A stretch of DNA of 64,000 nucleotides from Methylococcaceae bacterium (GCA_016715325.1 JADKAL010000002.1:186001-250000); one strand, 5' to 3'; shown: positions 1-10,189, counted from the first letter of the stretch. Translations and numbers: made by a program. The notes: a model not told the origin generated them from the sequence alone.

Positions 1-696
1 AATACAGTATTTGCTTCGACTTGCTCAGCAAGATCGTTTCAGACTTTAAAAGGCCGAATCTATAATCAGAGATTCCTTAAGAATTCAGGATTTTCGCGCT
101 ATCGTGCAGAGAAAGTGCTCCCATAATTTTTAAACCTAAAGGATTTCTGGTTCAACTTATGTTTAGCATGGATAAAACAAAATATTAGCCCGTAACACCT
201 GAATATCAATAAGCGGTTTTTTCCTCTTTACGGCTAATTGTGTTCGTAGTCTTGTGTTGCAGGCCATGCTAAACAACGCACAGCTTCGGCAATGGGGTTT
301 ATTCGTACCATCAGACTTTGCGGCGATGTAAACTGCTGGGTGCGGTTTCTCGCATGTTTGCAGGTGTCTTGGGATCAAGGGTGCAATCTCGTCACTGTGA
401 TCCGGTCCGCTACTCGAAGTATCGACGTCTTCTCGACGTAACGGCTACCTAGCCTATCTTGTAGTCAAAATACCCTATCGTAAACTTAAAAAACTGATAG
501 GAAATAGTAATTATTTCATATAAGACAATTGTGATAGTTAACATTAATTAGAATCTGTGCCCGCTATAGTAAACGTCAATCAGGGTATTTTTTATCTTAA
601 AGACACTGCTCACTGATTAACTCGTCTGGATGAAAGAGCTATTGAGCTTTTTGGATATTCCGGATGCTATGAAATTCAAATTTTGAGGGCAAAACC
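1..696. other. Gene-free leading region with repeat remnant
   Basis: I see no convincing gene here. Bases 1-60, read on the minus strand, resemble 39924-39960: both contain a 'gtctgaa' block followed by 'cttgctgagcaagtcgaagca'-type sequence, so a dispersed repeat copy begins the window. Between about 240 and 480 there are short self-complementary stretches (for example acgtc/gacgt near 424-438, and ggatc/gatcc near 371-403 on the minus strand), suggesting a structured but unidentified region. A 71-codon minus-strand reading frame at 163-378 lacks protein-like features. Confidence 0.4.
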
Positions 697-1378
697 ATGA
701 AAAATCACAAACATTCTAAAGATTCTTTGAAAAATAGTGACTTTCGTATTGAAGGCAATATCCGTCTGGAAGCAATCGATTGTCAGTCTAATGAAATTAG
801 CGGTTTACGCTTTTGATAAATTCGGTAGTTTGAAAGGAGCGGGACAGGTTGACGCGGAAGGCGGATTTTCTGTTTTCCTAAATATTTCCAAACCGATAGA
901 TGTAAATCTTGTTGTTGGACCAGAAGATGATCCTGAGTTGATAAGGAAATCATCGGCCTATCAACAATCATTTTCAGCCAATGATTGGGTGAATGAAGAA
1001 GGCGGTCTATATCGGCTCAATACTGATATAACGCTAGCGCGTGATATTTGGTGGCCATGGCGACCCGTTCGGTTGTGTGTCAGGGCATGTTCGTAAAGTT
1101 CAAACTGATGGTATGCATGACGATGTATGTCCGGTCCCTTTTGTTAAGGTAGAAATTTTTGACGTGGACCGCGAAGCTTGCTGGTGGCCGTGGCTGAGCA
1201 AATGGTGGGATGTGGTTCTCGACCGTCATGTTATCCGAATTCCAGAATTGCTTAAGGAAAGGCCTTTTTTGAAACCGTTTCCGCAACCTGATCCCGCACC
1301 TGAACTTAAATTTTCCCCGCTCGTAAAAAGTGTGCAAGTAGCATTAAACCCGCAACCTTTGCCTCCATTCCCAGCTAC
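697..1378 (+). pseudogene. 5' fragment of a large gene of unknown function, frameshifted and cut by IS21
   Basis: Function not recognised. An ATG at 697, after a good ribosome site (gaggg), opens a frame that stops at about 817. Protein-like sequence continues in a second frame (about 810-1060, with AFDKFGSLKGAGQVDAEGG) and then a third (about 1075-1378). The third part has a Trp-rich stretch (ACWWPWLSKWWD) and a proline-rich end containing NPQPLPP, a motif I associate with large surface or secreted proteins of unknown role. The reading ends where the insertion sequence begins at 1379. The other half of the gene resumes at 4012. With two frameshifts plus an insertion, the gene is almost certainly dead. 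Confidence 0.65.
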
Positions 1379-1597
1379 TGCATATTCTGGCTCAATCTGA
1401 ACAGCCATTCTGATTTAATTTGAACACCGATTCTGAATAAATCTGAACAGTGATTCTGGTTTGAAGGTGAACACTTTTCCGGCATTTCCGGAATAGGTGT
1501 TCAACTTGCCAGAATCGGTGTTCAAGTTGTCCCAAAATGAAATCTAACGCATTGTTTCTTAAACCGGACTACCTTTTCCGCTATTTACGGAAAGGAA

Positions 1598-3142
1598 ATG
1601 TCAGCCAAGAGAATTACGATGCGTCAATTAAGAGAAGTCCTTAGACTCAGTCTCAGTGCCGGATTAAGCATCCGGAAGATCAGCGCCAGCACCAAGATCA
1701 GTGTCGGCAGTATCCAGCAGATATTAAAGCGGGCCGAACAATTCCAATTGTCTTGGCCGCTGCCGGACGATCTGGATGACCAGGCCTTAGCCCTGAAGTT
1801 TTATCCCCGCGCTGATGCCAAACCCGCCCGTCGGCATCAGGAACCGGATTGGTTTGAGTTACATCGGGAGCTCAAGAAAAAGGGTGTCACCAAGCAATTG
1901 CTGTGGGAGGAATACACCCAGCAGTTTCCGAATCGCTGTTACAGTTATTCGCAGTTTTGTGCCCGCTACGAGGACTGGCGAGGCAAGCAACAGCGTTCCA
2001 TGCGCCAAACCCATAACGCCGGGGAAAAGCTGTTTCTTGATTATGCCGGCCAAACGATCCCCATCGTTTGCGCAGCCAGCGGCGAAATCCGCCAGGCCCA
2101 AATCTTTGTGGCGGTCTTAGGCGCTTCCAATTATACCTACGCCGAAGCGACCTGGACCCAAAGCTTGCCGGATTGGTTGGGCAGCCATGTCCGAGCTTTT
2201 GAGTTTTTTGGCGGCACACCCAAGCTGCTGGTGCCGGATAACCTTAAAAGCGGCGTCAATAAAAGCTGCCGTTACGATCCGGAATTGAATCCCAGCTACC
2301 AGCAACTGGCGGCCCATTATCAGGTCGCCGTGATACCCGCCCGGCCTTATAAACCGAAGGACAAAGCGAAGGTCGAAGTGGGCGTCCAGATTGTGGAACG
2401 CTGGATTCTGGCTAAGTTGCGGCACCAAACCTTCTTCTCTTTGGCGGAGCTGAACCAATGCCTCCGTATTTTCGTGGCGGAGTTAAACCTAAAGCCGTTT
2501 AAGCAATGGCCTGGGAATCGTCGGCAATGGTTTGAAACCCTCGATCAGCCTGCGTTGTCGCCCTTGCCGACCCAGGCTTATCAGTTTGTCGCTATTAAAA
2601 AAGCGCGGGTCAATATCGATTATCACCTCAGCTATGACCTGCATCTTTACTCGGTACCGCATTATTGTGTCGGTGAGCAGGTTGAGCTTTATGTCGGCGA
2701 TAAAGTGCTGGACGTGTACTTCCACGGCAAACACATTGCCAGCCATGTCCGTCGGTTTCATCCTGGCACCTCCACTCAACCCGCACATATGCCGGAACGG
2801 CACGCCAAACACCAGCAATGGACGCCCGGGCGGTTGTTGAACTGGGCGCAGTCGATTGGCCCGGATGTGCTCGCCTGGGTCAAAACACAACTGCAGCGCA
2901 AACCACATCCCGAACAAGCTTACCGGGTCTGTCTTGGCTTATTGAACCTGAGCCGTGCTTATCCGGCTGAACGCTTAAACCGAGCCTGTGCCATCGCTAA
3001 CCAAAAGGCGTTGTTCAAATTGAAAAACGTAAAGGCTATTTTGCAAAGCAACCTGGATCAATTGCCGGAATCCGTCCCGGTACAAGCCGCCTTGTTGCCG
3101 CAAGACCATGAAAATATCCGGGGTGCGGCCAGTTTTCACTGA
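1598..3142 (+). CDS. istA: IS21-family transposase IstA
   Basis: A 514-residue transposase with an N-terminal helix-turn-helix (about residues 18-45, IRKISASTKISVGSIQQIL) that binds the element ends. A DDE integrase core follows: the first Asp in FLDYAGQT, the second in VPDNLKSGV and the Glu in KDKAKVEVGVQ. A C-terminal beta-rich domain follows the core. The length is normal for IstA. The ATG at 1598 has an AAAGGAA ribosome site. The 3' end overlaps the longest possible istB frame, but the natural istB start is 34 bp after the istA stop. All catalytic residues are present, so it looks functional. Confidence 0.95.
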   Translation: MSAKRITMRQLREVLRLSLSAGLSIRKISASTKISVGSIQQILKRAEQFQLSWPLPDDLDDQALALKFYPRADAKPARRHQEPDWFELHRELKKKGVTKQLLWEEYTQQFPNRCYSYSQFCARYEDWRGKQQRSMRQTHNAGEKLFLDYAGQTIPIVCAASGEIRQAQIFVAVLGASNYTYAEATWTQSLPDWLGSHVRAFEFFGGTPKLLVPDNLKSGVNKSCRYDPELNPSYQQLAAHYQVAVIPARPYKPKDKAKVEVGVQIVERWILAKLRHQTFFSLAELNQCLRIFVAELNLKPFKQWPGNRRQWFETLDQPALSPLPTQAYQFVAIKKARVNIDYHLSYDLHLYSVPHYCVGEQVELYVGDKVLDVYFHGKHIASHVRRFHPGTSTQPAHMPERHAKHQQWTPGRLLNWAQSIGPDVLAWVKTQLQRKPHPEQAYRVCLGLLNLSRAYPAERLNRACAIANQKALFKLKNVKAILQSNLDQLPESVPVQAALLPQDHENIRGAASFH

Positions 3143-3176
3143 GCACTCATTAAAAAATCCAATACCGAGGACAGCC

Positions 3177-3899
3177 ATGATTGAATCCCTGCTCAACCAA
3201 TTACGCCAACTTAAACTTAGCGGTATGGCAGCCGCTCTGCAAAGCCAACGGGAACAACCCGGCACCTATGAAGGACTGGCTTTTACCGAACGCTTGCAAT
3301 TATTGGTCGACCATGAAGACCAGGAACGCCAGCAGCGCAAACAAGACCGGTTAATGCGCCTGGCCCAGTTCAAACTCAACGCTTACCCCAAGGACATTGA
3401 TTATCAGCAGTCCCGTGGCCTCAAACAAACGCAGATGGCTTCACTGCTGCAATGCGATTGGATCAACAAAGCCCAGAATGTGTTGCTGACCGGCCCCTGC
3501 GGCAGCGGGAAAACCTATATTGCCTGTGCGCTCGGCCATCAGGCCTGCCTCAAAGGCTATAGCACAAAATATTACCGCGTCTCCAGATTGACACTCGCCC
3601 TGACCCAAGCCAAGGCCGACGGCTCTTACCTTAAACTATTAAAAAGTATCGCTGGCTTTGATTTGTTAATCCTCGATGACTGGGGCTTAGAACCTTTAAG
3701 CGCCGCTGCCCGCCATGATTTAATGGAAATGATGGATGATCGCTATAGTCATTCCTCAACACTGATGGTCAGTCAATTGCCCACCGATCAGTGGTATCAG
3801 TCTATAGGTGATAATACTCTGGCCGACGCCATCTTGGATAGATTTATGCACAACGCGCACCGGATCAATTTAAAAGGAGAATCTATGCGAAAAAAATGA
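3177..3899 (+). CDS. istB: IS21-family helper ATPase IstB
   Basis: A 240-residue AAA+ (DnaC-like) ATPase that assists IstA in target selection. Walker A is GPCGSGKT, Walker B is LLILDDWG, followed by the conserved region ending DRFMHNAHRI. I chose the ATG at 3177 (MIESLLNQLRQLKLSGMA), the usual IstB N-terminus, rather than an upstream frame extension that overlaps istA. It lies directly downstream of istA in the same element and appears intact. Confidence 0.94.
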   Translation: MIESLLNQLRQLKLSGMAAALQSQREQPGTYEGLAFTERLQLLVDHEDQERQQRKQDRLMRLAQFKLNAYPKDIDYQQSRGLKQTQMASLLQCDWINKAQNVLLTGPCGSGKTYIACALGHQACLKGYSTKYYRVSRLTLALTQAKADGSYLKLLKSIAGFDLLILDDWGLEPLSAAARHDLMEMMDDRYSHSSTLMVSQLPTDQWYQSIGDNTLADAILDRFMHNAHRINLKGESMRKK

Positions 3900-4011
3900 A
3901 TGTCTTGACCCAAGTTGAACACTTAGAGTAAAAATAAAACTTCACCAATGCGTTCGATTTTAGGTGTTCAAGTTCGTCCAGAATCAGTGTTCAAATTATT
4001 CAGAATACGCA

Positions 4012-5233
4012 CATATTTCCAAACTGCTTTTACAGTAAGCAATTAATTTGTGAAACATTTACCGACTGTGATGGTTTTTTTAATTGCTGTTTTAATTGGT
4101 CGCCAATTCATTTCCGCTACGGGCGGCTTCGCTTTGATTCAAGGCCCGATATTATAGTTAGGGTCACTCAAATCGTTAACGGGGTGGAAACGGTCATCTA
4201 CATGGATCCTTATACCAGCACGCGCTGGGATTCAAACAATGCCCATATCGACTTGTACTTAGACAACGAAGAAGTGCGATGCGGACATGGTTGTCATCCG
4301 ACTTTAGAGGGCTCGCCAGTATTTTTCACTCGTATTGGTAACGACGAAGTGTACCAAATTAACCAGTCAACCGGTTTGTATAATGATGCTTCAGTTACAA
4401 ATATGGCTTACGGTCACAATCTGCAATTGTTCGCCCAGTTTGGCGATGCCTTAGCGACGGGTGCCCCTGCTCGGTATTATCGACTTTCTTACAAAAAGCA
4501 AGGCAGTAGTGACTTTAAATACATCGATGCCAATTTAACGGACACGAGAGTTGACAAGGCGACTTTGCTCGCTACCGATCATCCATTGGGTCCCCAAACT
4601 GTGGGTACGACAACGACATTGTATGAGGTTAGAAACCGTAGCAACTTCTACTGGTATAATCCTGACTGGATCGGCAATTGGTGGACTCCACCCGTTGAGG
4701 AAGATACCGACACGTATATTCTGAGGCTAGAAGTGTTCGATGAAAACGGTGTTTATCTCAATACCGCCTCGGGTTTGGTGGATTACCGTGACGGCAGTGC
4801 CATGCCGCCGGCCGTTTTGCCCCCTATGACCGATCATTGCGATTTGGTAATCACCTTGGACAACAAGCCTGCGGTAGTTGACTTAGGAATACCGGCGGTA
4901 CTTAATGAATGTGGTGTTATTCCTTGGACCCCGGAACTTGCACTCAATTTTAATGTATCTGTGGTACAAGAAATCGGTAGACTCAACAGTTGGGCGTTGC
5001 AATCAACCAAGGGCGTTAACCCTGCTATTACTGTATTAGGAAGCAATTCTTCGAACTCAGGTAGTTTGAGTCCGGTAAGCACTGTAGTCAACGGCGCTCC
5101 TTTATTGACGGGGTTGACTACGACCTGTGCATTTGCTCTGAAGCTTTCTGCTTGGGCGCACATCCGAAACGGTTATGGTTTTGTTTATTATAGTGAGCAA
5201 ATCAAAGCGATAGCCATTGAAAAGTGCACGTAA
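4012..5233 (+). pseudogene. 3' fragment of the IS21-interrupted large gene
   Basis: An open frame runs from the right edge of the IS element through 5233. It reads protein-like from the first codons (for example CDGFFNCCFNW near 4069-4101) well before the first possible start, a GTG at 4184. This shows that it is the tail of the gene whose beginning lies at 697-1378. It holds about 400 residues with several cysteine pairs, WDSNNAHIDLYLD and CGHGCHP. The C-terminal half is Ser/Thr-rich and beta-like. I recognise no named domain. A separate protein from the internal GTG (349 residues) cannot be excluded, but no ribosome site is evident. Confidence 0.65.
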
Positions 5234-5249
5234 GGTAGATGTTTAAGCG

Positions 5250-5278
5250 CTAGGGGTGGCTTATTAGTCACCCCTAGG
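5250..5278 (+). terminator. Hairpin after the interrupted gene
   Basis: A 9-bp perfect stem, ctaggggtg paired with cacccctag, with an 11-nt loop begins 17 bases after the stop codon at 5233. No long T-run follows immediately, so termination efficiency is uncertain. Confidence 0.55.
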
Positions 5279-5545
5279 AGCGATTGAAAATAGGGAGTAG
5301 GTAATTATTTTCTCTTTTTTGCCATCAAAGACCTTATTTTTTGTGGGATGGCATATTGAAAGTATTGGTTATTATTAATCGGTTGCTTGGATTTTCTTAT
5401 TTACCGATAATTGCTTAGGATGGGTTGAAGCATAGCCGAAACTCAGCAAATCACGGTTCGATCAATTCAGAGTTAGGCCTGCCCAAGCGCTGGTTTTGCA
5501 TAGCTTTTGCCGACTTGAAAGCCTAATTCTGCCTACGATCTTGAG

Positions 5546-6358
5546 CTATTTCGGATCGGCGACCTTTATTTTTTTGCGGCGGTAGTTATGACCGTAAAAT
5601 ATTTCGGTGACTTCTTTCCTTAGCTTTTTTTCAATCTCTTCTTTTTGGTCTTCGCTTAGATTGCTTTCTTTTTCGAACAGATAATTCTCCAGTTCGGTTT
5701 CTTTGAGCATCATCTTGGTATGGAAGATGTTTTCCTGATACACATTCACGTCGATCATTTGATAATCTTCTTGCGTATCCTTAGCGATATAATTTTGGAT
5801 TGAAGTAATGTTATGGTCGATGAAGTGCTTCTTTCCGGTTATGTCACGGGTAAAACCGCGTACGCGATAATCCATAATCACGACATCCGATTCAAAACTA
5901 TGGATCAGGTAGTTGAGTGCTTTTAACGGCGAAATCCGTCCGCATGTCGAGACGTCTATATCGGCTCGGAATGTGCTTATACCATTGTCGGGGTGGCTTT
6001 CCGGGTATGTATGGACGGTGATATGGCTTTTATCCAAATGCGCTAAGACCGTATCCCGTAAGGGACCGGGCGTTTGGCTGTTCATATTGGCCGGCGGCAT
6101 GACATCGCCTTCCGAGATCAGCATGGTAACGCTGGCGCCTTGGGGGTCGTAATCCTGATGCGCAATATTAAGTATATTCGCCCCGATAATATCCGCGACA
6201 TCTTTTAAGATTTGCGTTAACCTGTCGGCATTGTAGGCTTCATCGATATATTCGATATAAGCCTGCTGTTGCTCCGCTGGCGCATAACATATATCGTAAA
6301 TATTGAAACTTAACGACTTAGTGAGATTGTTAAAGCCGTGCAATTGCAATTTATTCAA
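5546..6358 (-). CDS. speD: S-adenosylmethionine decarboxylase proenzyme (class 1A)
   Basis: Makes decarboxylated S-adenosylmethionine, the aminopropyl donor for spermidine synthesis. The 270 residues match the E. coli-type SpeD along the whole length. The self-cleavage site is visible as AHLDKSHI, with Ser111 expected to become the pyruvoyl group after cleavage between Lys110 and Ser111. HTYPESHP and [15 protein letters not shown] are also conserved. The C-terminus is longer and more charged than in E. coli. No speE is in the window. The downstream neighbour on the same strand order is the OsmC-like gene 4 bp upstream of its start, suggesting cotranscription. Confidence 0.96.
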   Translation of the reverse strand: MNKLQLHGFNNLTKSLSFNIYDICYAPAEQQQAYIEYIDEAYNADRLTQILKDVADIIGANILNIAHQDYDPQGASVTMLISEGDVMPPANMNSQTPGPLRDTVLAHLDKSHITVHTYPESHPDNGISTFRADIDVSTCGRISPLKALNYLIHSFESDVVIMDYRVRGFTRDITGKKHFIDHNITSIQNYIAKDTQEDYQMIDVNVYQENIFHTKMMLKETELENYLFEKESNLSEDQKEEIEKKLRKEVTEIFYGHNYRRKKIKVADPK

Positions 6359-6362
6359 CGCA

Positions 6363-6779
6363 TTAAACCTCGATTACTTCAAAATCATGAGTGATGTCGA
6401 CTGCCTTGCTCAACATGATGGAGGCAGAACAATATTTTTCAGCAGACAATTTGACTGCTCTTTCTACAGCGGAGGCTTTTAAATCTTTGCCGCTGACTTT
6501 AAAATGCAAGTGTATCTTGCTAAAAACGCTGGGGATGGCGTCAACCCGCTCGGCAGTGACTTCCGTTACACAGTCGACCACGTTATTGCGTCCCTTTTGT
6601 AAAATTTGCACCACATCGAACGATGAACAGGCTCCGACACCAAGAAGTAATAACTCCATGGGACGCATGCCCATATTGCGTCCGCCGTGATCCGGCGGTC
6701 CATCTATCACGATAGCATGACCGCTACCTGACTCGCCGACGAACATGACGCCATCGACCCATTTAACTGTCGCCTGCAT
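6363..6779 (-). CDS. OsmC/YhfA-family protein
   Basis: A 138-residue OsmC-fold protein of the YhfA subgroup. The two conserved cysteines expected in OsmC/Ohr proteins are visible in GVGACSSFD and [10 protein letters not shown]. OsmC/Ohr relatives reduce organic peroxides, but the role of the YhfA branch is not settled. It is transcribed towards speD with only 4 bp between them, and divergently from the crp-like gene 129 bp away. In many gammaproteobacteria yhfA is next to crp, and that context is kept here. Confidence 0.88.
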   Translation of the reverse strand: MQATVKWVDGVMFVGESGSGHAIVIDGPPDHGGRNMGMRPMELLLLGVGACSSFDVVQILQKGRNNVVDCVTEVTAERVDAIPSVFSKIHLHFKVSGKDLKASAVERAVKLSAEKYCSASIMLSKAVDITHDFEVIEV

Positions 6780-6908
6780 GGACGATTACCCCGATAAAAA
6801 AATGAGTGATAGGGTAGCATAGAAATCGTTGCAGACCGAATTTCAGGATGCATTTTTTTGCTAGACTGTGTATGGTTATAGAAATACAAAGCCGCACTTA
6901 AAAACTGG

Positions 6909-7577
6909 ATGGTAAACCACATGATAATTGCACCGCACGAAGATCCTTATGCAAAAGTGATTGAACAATTGTTGCATTATTGCCATAAAAAATCTTATCC
7001 CCCGAAAACGGTGGTCTTTAGGCCGGGCGATTTGGGCGATAGGCTTTATTACATCGCCGACGGTTCGGTCAGTATTTGCGTCGAGGATGAAGATAACGAT
7101 CAGGAATTAGTATTAGCCTATCTAAATAAGCATGAGTTCATCGGCACAATCGGCGTTTTCAAGGGGTCTGAAACCCGTAAAGTTACTGTTCGAACCAGAA
7201 CGCAATGTCAACTCGCAGAAATGAGTTATGAACGATTCCGGCAATTACTGAGAAAAGAATTACTGGAGTGTGCTCCCGATATTCTGTTTATGATCGGGGA
7301 ACAGTTGGCCGGACGGTTACTCAAAACCAGTCGCAAATTTAGCGACTTGGCATTTATGGACGTCGAAGGACGAATTGCGCGAACGCTTCTCGATTTAAGT
7401 AAAGAGCCGGACGCGATGACGCATCCTGACGGCATGCAGCTTTACATTACCCGCCAGGAAATCGGCAGAATCGTCGGCTGTTCGCGAGAAATGGTCGGCA
7501 GAGTATTGAAAGAGATGGAAGATAAGGGTCTTATTTCCGCACATGGCAAAACGATCGTGGTATTCGGGACACGTTAA
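6909..7577 (+). CDS. CRP/FNR-family transcription regulator, CRP-like
   Basis: A 222-residue regulator with an N-terminal cyclic-nucleotide-binding domain, a dimer helix and a C-terminal helix-turn-helix. The recognition helix region CSREMVGRVLKEMEDKGLISAHGKT is close to E. coli CRP, so a CRP-like DNA site is expected. The ligand pocket differs: the GELG motif holding the cAMP-contacting Glu72 is GTIG here, and Ser83 is replaced by Lys, while the Arg equivalent to Arg82 and the Thr-Ser of the C-helix are kept. About five residues are inserted before the C-helix. It may bind another ligand, or none. The start could also be the Met at codon 5; no strong ribosome site separates them. Confidence 0.88.
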   Translation: MVNHMIIAPHEDPYAKVIEQLLHYCHKKSYPPKTVVFRPGDLGDRLYYIADGSVSICVEDEDNDQELVLAYLNKHEFIGTIGVFKGSETRKVTVRTRTQCQLAEMSYERFRQLLRKELLECAPDILFMIGEQLAGRLLKTSRKFSDLAFMDVEGRIARTLLDLSKEPDAMTHPDGMQLYITRQEIGRIVGCSREMVGRVLKEMEDKGLISAHGKTIVVFGTR

Positions 7578-7582
7578 AAGTA

Positions 7583-8422
7583 CTATTTTATTCTTGCTTG
7601 CTGAATGGTTTCGTATGCCTTTGTTATTTTTTGCGTTTTTTCCTTTGCTAATTTCATCATTTCCTCCGGTAAGCCTTTCGCCACGAGCTTATCGGGGTGA
7701 TTTTGGCTCATTAGGCGACGATACGCTTTTTTAACCTCTTCATCGCTGGCGGACGGCGTTACGCCTAAAACATCGTAAGCATCTTCCAGGCTTGAGTAGC
7801 GCTGCCTTGAAGAGGATTCCTTATAACGATTTTGGTATTCGCTTTGATCTTGATATTGATACTGGTAATTAAAGCGCCGCTGCGCTTGTACGCGAATTTT
7901 TATTCTTTCATATTCTATCCGAGTGATCCTAAGCTGATCGCAAATATGAAGCAGTAACCTTTCTTCTTTGTTATCGATGGAGCCGTCGGCAAACGCTTCT
8001 TGAATTTGGATTTCCAAAAACATGCGAATTAAGTCGGTACGGCGGTGGCATTCCCGGTAAAACTGGTCGAGCACCTCATCTAAGGGGAAATCCGCATTTT
8101 TGCCCTGCTGAAATAGGTTAATAGCGGTTGTTCGCATCTCGCCGGTTATAAACAGCTTATCCATAATGCGGTTAGCTAACGATATTTCTTCCGGTGATAC
8201 GCGCCCGTCCGCTTTGGCAATGTGGCCCATGACCGAAAACGCTGCCGTAAAAAAAGCCATTTGGACCCGGTGTTGATCGCCCGGTTTGAATGAGGCCGAC
8301 GTTTCAAGGTTAATCATCCCTATGTCGAATTGATGACCGACAGAAGCGCCTAAAATCGCACCTAGCGGTCCGCCTAACATGAACCCGAAAGCGCCGCCTA
8401 AAATCTTACCTAACCAACTCAC
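7583..8422 (-). CDS. djlA: DnaJ-like membrane-anchored co-chaperone DjlA
   Basis: A 279-residue protein in typical DjlA order. It has a glycine-rich N-terminal membrane segment (about residues 5-28, GGAFGFMLGGPLGAILGAS) and a TerB-like helical domain (about 50-165). A Gln/Tyr/Arg-rich linker leads to a C-terminal J domain (about 212-275) with the HPD motif in SQNHPDKLV. It stimulates DnaK at the inner membrane. It converges with the crp-like gene (6 bp between the two stops) and diverges from purC. Confidence 0.95.
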   Translation of the reverse strand: MSWLGKILGGAFGFMLGGPLGAILGASVGHQFDIGMINLETSASFKPGDQHRVQMAFFTAAFSVMGHIAKADGRVSPEEISLANRIMDKLFITGEMRTTAINLFQQGKNADFPLDEVLDQFYRECHRRTDLIRMFLEIQIQEAFADGSIDNKEERLLLHICDQLRITRIEYERIKIRVQAQRRFNYQYQYQDQSEYQNRYKESSSRQRYSSLEDAYDVLGVTPSASDEEVKKAYRRLMSQNHPDKLVAKGLPEEMMKLAKEKTQKITKAYETIQQARIK

Positions 8423-8534
8423 GATAGCTGTCCTGTTTAACGCCTAAAAAATGGTAGAATCTTAACAATGCACTGCTAGGTTATTTATCTTAGCTTGCCT
8501 ATAGACATTAACACAATTACTTATACGAGGTGCC

Positions 8535-9428
8535 ATGAACGCTCCTGAAGCGCTTTATCAATCAAACCTGGATTCTTTGGCCTTGCGGGCGCGTGGAAAG
8601 GTCAGAGATATTTATAGCATCGACGATAAACACATGTTGATTGTCACTACCGATAGATTGTCGGCTTTTGATGTCATTCTGCCGGACCCTATTCCGGGTA
8701 AGGGCTTAATGTTGACCCGCATTTCAAACTTTTGGTTTGATAAGTTAAGTCAAATCATCCCCAACCATTTAGCTTCGATTTCTTTAGCGGATATTTTGCC
8801 AAATGCCGCAGAACGCGCCCAAGTCGAAGGCCGTAGTATTATTGTAAAGCTGTTAAAACCTTTGCCGGTTGAAGCCATTGTTAGAGGCTATTTAATCGGC
8901 TCCGGCTGGAAAGATTATCTTAATACCGGCGCCATTTGCGGGATCGAACTGCCGAAAGGTTTGCAGCAAGCTAAACAGTTGCCTGAGGCTATCTATACGC
9001 CGTCGACTAAAGCGGCTGTCGATCAGCACGATGAAAACGTCAGTTTCGAACATACCGTCGCATTAATAGGACAAGAGTTAGCTGAAAAGGTCCGAGATAC
9101 AAGTATACGGTTGTATAAAGAAGCCGCCGCTTATGCAAAAGAGAGAGGCATCATCATTGCAGACACCAAGTTTGAATTCGGCGTGGACGAAGGGGGTGAA
9201 CTGTACTTGATCGACGAAGCGCTGACGCCCGATTCCTCACGATTCTGGCCGGCAGATCGCTATCAAGTCGGAATCAGTCCGCCGAGTTTCGATAAACAAT
9301 ATGTCCGGGATTATTTAGAAACTTTGGATTGGAATAAAAAAGCGCCAGGGCCGCATTTGCCCCAGAACGTTTTGGAGCACTGTGCTGCAAAATATAGAGA
9401 GGCCGAGGCCCGATTGACCGGGGTCTAG
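8535..9428 (+). CDS. purC: Phosphoribosylaminoimidazole-succinocarboxamide synthase
   Basis: Joins CAIR and aspartate using ATP to form SAICAR in purine synthesis. The 297 residues place it with the longer, yeast-like PurC form rather than the roughly 237-residue E. coli type. Visible signatures are RGKVRDIY near the N-terminus, [24 protein letters not shown] and the ending [10 protein letters not shown]. The ATG at 8535 is preceded by an ACGAGG ribosome site. It is a single gene between divergent djlA and convergent radC. Confidence 0.95.
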   Translation: MNAPEALYQSNLDSLALRARGKVRDIYSIDDKHMLIVTTDRLSAFDVILPDPIPGKGLMLTRISNFWFDKLSQIIPNHLASISLADILPNAAERAQVEGRSIIVKLLKPLPVEAIVRGYLIGSGWKDYLNTGAICGIELPKGLQQAKQLPEAIYTPSTKAAVDQHDENVSFEHTVALIGQELAEKVRDTSIRLYKEAAAYAKERGIIIADTKFEFGVDEGGELYLIDEALTPDSSRFWPADRYQVGISPPSFDKQYVRDYLETLDWNKKAPGPHLPQNVLEHCAAKYREAEARLTGV

Positions 9429-9438
9429 TGGGTCGAAA

Positions 9439-10113
9439 TTAAATCAAGCCGTGTTCGGCAAAAGAATAAGGTTCGCCGTCGCCGATGATAAAGTGATCCA
9501 ATACCCGGATATCGAATAAGGCCATCGCTTGCTTTAGTCGATCGGTGATTTGTTTATCGGCAAGGCTGGGTTCGGAAATGCCCGAAGGATGGTTATGAGC
9601 AAATATAACAGCGGCGGCATTGTGATGTAATGCTTGTTTTGCTACTTCCCTCGGATAAACGCTGGCGGCATCGATAGTACCCCGGAATAATTCTGTGAGT
9701 TCAATAACGCGATTTTGGTTATCCAGGAATAAACAAGCGAAAACCTCATAGCTATAACCGCGAAGCTGGGCGCTCAGGTAAGCGCGGGTTATGTCCGGGC
9801 TGCTTAATGCATCGCCGCGTTGCAGGGATTCTTTGAAATGCCGTCTCGCCATTTCCATTACTGCTTGCAATTGAGCGTATTTGGCTTCGCCCAAACCGTT
9901 ACTTTGACAAAAACGCTGTTGATCTGCGCCTAGCAAGGCTTTCAAGGAGCCGAAGTCGAGCAATAAGTCGCGAGCTAAATCCACTGCCGATTTTCCATGC
10001 GTACCGGTACGCAAGAAAATAGCCAATAATTCGGCGTCCGTTAACGCGCTAGGTCCGCGTTTGAGCAGTTTATCTCTCGGTCTATCGTCGCTCGCCCAAT
10101 CTTTGATCCCCAT
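9439..10113 (-). CDS. radC: RadC-family protein (JAB/MPN metallo-domain)
   Basis: A 224-residue protein from the Met in [10 protein letters not shown]; the 11 residues upstream in frame are not typical and I leave them out. An N-terminal helix-hairpin-helix part (about 1-90) precedes the JAB/MPN domain, whose metal motif is FAHNHPSG followed by [11 protein letters not shown]. RadC was named for a DNA-repair phenotype, but its biochemical activity is unresolved. It is divergent from coaBC, a neighbourhood conserved in many gammaproteobacteria. Confidence 0.94.
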   Translation of the reverse strand: MGIKDWASDDRPRDKLLKRGPSALTDAELLAIFLRTGTHGKSAVDLARDLLLDFGSLKALLGADQQRFCQSNGLGEAKYAQLQAVMEMARRHFKESLQRGDALSSPDITRAYLSAQLRGYSYEVFACLFLDNQNRVIELTELFRGTIDAASVYPREVAKQALHHNAAAVIFAHNHPSGISEPSLADKQITDRLKQAMALFDIRVLDHFIIGDGEPYSFAEHGLI

Positions 10114-10189
10114 CACATAATCCAAAATTAAATAAAAACTAAGCATAGAAGAATTTGTCTATACTTGCCATTACGGTTATAACGGAAAA

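Larger units (their letters stand above)
1379..4011 (+). mobile_element. IS21-family insertion sequence (complete, istA + istB)
   Basis: The left end starts tgcatattctgg and the right end, read in reverse, starts tgcgtattctga; similarity continues inwards over about 35 bp. Inside the left end, units of the type tgaaca..gattctg recur several times (1396-1530) and again at the right end (3905-4005). This matches the multiple transposase-binding sites typical of IS21. It carries istA and istB in the usual overlapping order. I see no clean target-site duplication, so the exact ends may be off by a few bases, or the flanks have changed. It sits inside a large gene whose halves lie at 697-1378 and 4012-5233. 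Confidence 0.9.

Noticed and set aside
163..378. 71-codon minus-strand reading frame as a gene
   Set aside because: No ribosome site, no recognisable domain, and it overlaps a region with short hairpins and repeat-like sequence.
163..480. c-di-GMP (GEMM-I) riboswitch on the minus strand
   Set aside because: Some conserved pieces are present, but the stem between AAACC and CGCAAAG does not form and no downstream target gene lies on that strand.
4184..5233. Independent gene starting at GTG 4184
   Set aside because: Protein-like sequence extends upstream of this codon to the IS boundary, so it is better read as the tail of the interrupted gene.
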